Origin: GCA-2731375 sp964462145
GTDB lineage: Bacteria > Pseudomonadota > Alphaproteobacteria > GCA-2731375
Direction: 5' to 3'
DNA: 7,037 nucleotides
Assembly (NCBI GenBank): GCA_964462145.1
Contig: CAYWYB010000294.1
Location: forward strand, 1 to 7,037
The position numbers were made by a program, and so were the translations under genes. Shown in pieces: positions 6,548 through 7,037 of the stretch (position 1 is the stretch's first letter; every line of letters begins with the position of its first letter). Under the pieces are notes generated by a model. That model had not been told where the DNA came from, did no database searches, and worked only from the letters and a program-made list of their open reading frames with translations.

Positions 6548-6721
6548 TCAGGCGGCTTCTTGGTTCTCTCTCGCATAGCGCATGATGGCATTCGTGATGG
6601 CGACACGAAGGAAATTGCTGTCGGACATTTCCATCTTATCGGCGGTGCGTGAAATCTCTTCACGGAGGTAATCTGGTAGTCTGAAACTCATAATCGTCTG
6701 GTTGCGCCCGTTGATACTCAT
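6548..6721 (-). CDS. Ribbon-helix-helix (Arc/CopG-type) DNA-binding protein, 57 aa
   Basis: A 57-aa protein with a complete ribbon-helix-helix pattern: β-strand NQTIMSFRLP (7-16), helix A around DYLREEISRTADKM (17-30), a turn with EMSDS (31-35) and helix B FLRVAITNAIMRYARENQ (37-54). Such proteins dimerise and bind operators through the strand. They serve as repressors, antitoxins, plasmid copy-control or relaxosome accessory proteins. ATG at 6721-6719 has AGGAAG (6731-6736) 9 nt upstream. The same frame is open to 6913, but the upstream part is not family-like and overlaps a different frame, so the short form is chosen. Its first bases overlap the stop of the upstream gene as ATGA (6721-6718), implying translational coupling. 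No toxin gene follows on the same strand before 6452. The RHH call is firm; the role is unknown. Confidence 0.85.
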   Translation of the reverse strand: MSINGRNQTIMSFRLPDYLREEISRTADKMEMSDSNFLRVAITNAIMRYARENQEAA

Positions 6722-7037
6722 TTTCTGATTCTTCCTTTCAAGATTGTTCTGTCGTTCAGGTCGGTTGCGATGGATAGCGTCTGGAGATGCGCCACCGTCG
6801 TCATAAGGTCCGCAAGCGCATCTATCTTCGCATTGGTATTTGTAGCGCTCCTGACGCTGGACCTGTGCTGGTGCGCACGGGAGGTGAGCGCCAGGGCGGC
6901 GACCTTCACCCATCCCTTTCTGGACAGGTTTTCAGTGATTTGGATTTCGTTGCCAGTGGCGCTGGTCCATTCATTGAAGGTCAATTGTCCGTCATCAAAA
7001 CATTTGGGACATTTGATCCTGTTTCCAATGGGAGGAT
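6718..7037 (-). CDS. Unknown protein with CxxC motif, 5' end beyond the window
   Basis: The frame is open from the right edge to TGA at 6718-6720, giving at least 105 codons, so the start lies outside the window or within the first few residues at its edge. A TTG at 6984 could serve as an internal start but would drop the CxxC. The visible N-terminal part reads IGNRIKCPKCFDDGQLTF, a zinc-knuckle-like CPKC followed by NEWTSATGNEIQITE. The middle is basic (HQHRSSVR), then a helical stretch (KIDALADLMTTVAHLQTL), and the end is GRIRK. A single CxxC pair is seen; a second pair, if present, would lie in the unseen part. Seven of eight arginines are AGA or AGG, unlike purD. The stop overlaps the RHH gene start (ATGA), so the two are probably one operon. 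I do not recognise the family. Confidence 0.55.
   Translation of the reverse strand, partial: PPIGNRIKCPKCFDDGQLTFNEWTSATGNEIQITENLSRKGWVKVAALALTSRAHQHRSSVRSATNTNAKIDALADLMTTVAHLQTLSIATDLNDRTILKGRIRK

Noticed and set aside
6722..6913. Upstream extension of the RHH gene to 121 codons
   Set aside because: The added residues are not RHH-like and overlap the CxxC gene, whose frame stays open to the window edge. The ATG at 6721 has its own ribosome site and an ATGA overlap.

Overview
The window has two parts: a GC-rich chromosomal stretch (about 1-5908) and the start of a lower-GC segment (about 5909-7037). Gene content (purD, an acyl-CoA ligase, a YdiJ-like FAD/Fe-S dehydrogenase) and strong GC-ending codon use suggest a GC-rich alphaproteobacterium. 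The exact lineage cannot be read from the sequence alone.

Chromosomal part. The 3' part of purD (purine biosynthesis, + strand) enters from the left edge. It converges on, and overlaps by 17 bp, a long − strand gene for an FAD-binding oxidase fused to Fe-S/CCG domains. Upstream of that gene, on the same strand and overlapping or abutting it, is an acyl-CoA synthetase (AMP-forming). Those two genes look like one operon read leftwards from a candidate promoter near 5729-5757, with a clear Shine-Dalgarno at 5693-5698. The start codon of the dehydrogenase is uncertain. The only standard one upstream of its FAD domain lies 100 bp inside the ligase gene. A well-placed Shine-Dalgarno instead points at an ATA next to the ligase stop.

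Junction and right part. At 5869-5908 lies the 5' half of a tRNA-Arg(CCU) gene that breaks off just after the anticodon loop and runs into about 140 bp of very AT-rich DNA. Then comes a complete, different tRNA-Arg(CCU) at 6052-6128. The simplest reading is that a mobile element integrated into the anticodon loop of the host tRNA-Arg(CCU) and brought its own replacement copy. No integrase is visible within the window. Inside the presumed element are an 87-aa orphan protein (+), a 14-bp perfect palindrome between convergent genes, and a two-gene − strand operon. That operon has a partial CxxC-containing protein, running off the right edge, joined by an ATGA overlap to a 57-aa ribbon-helix-helix DNA-binding protein. 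The edge gene uses AGA/AGG for 7 of 8 arginines, against 1 of 23 in purD.

Most noteworthy: the broken host tRNA with its element-borne substitute, and the RHH/CxxC gene pair. The predicted other junction (the host tRNA 3' half with acceptor CGGGCGC) should lie to the right of the window.
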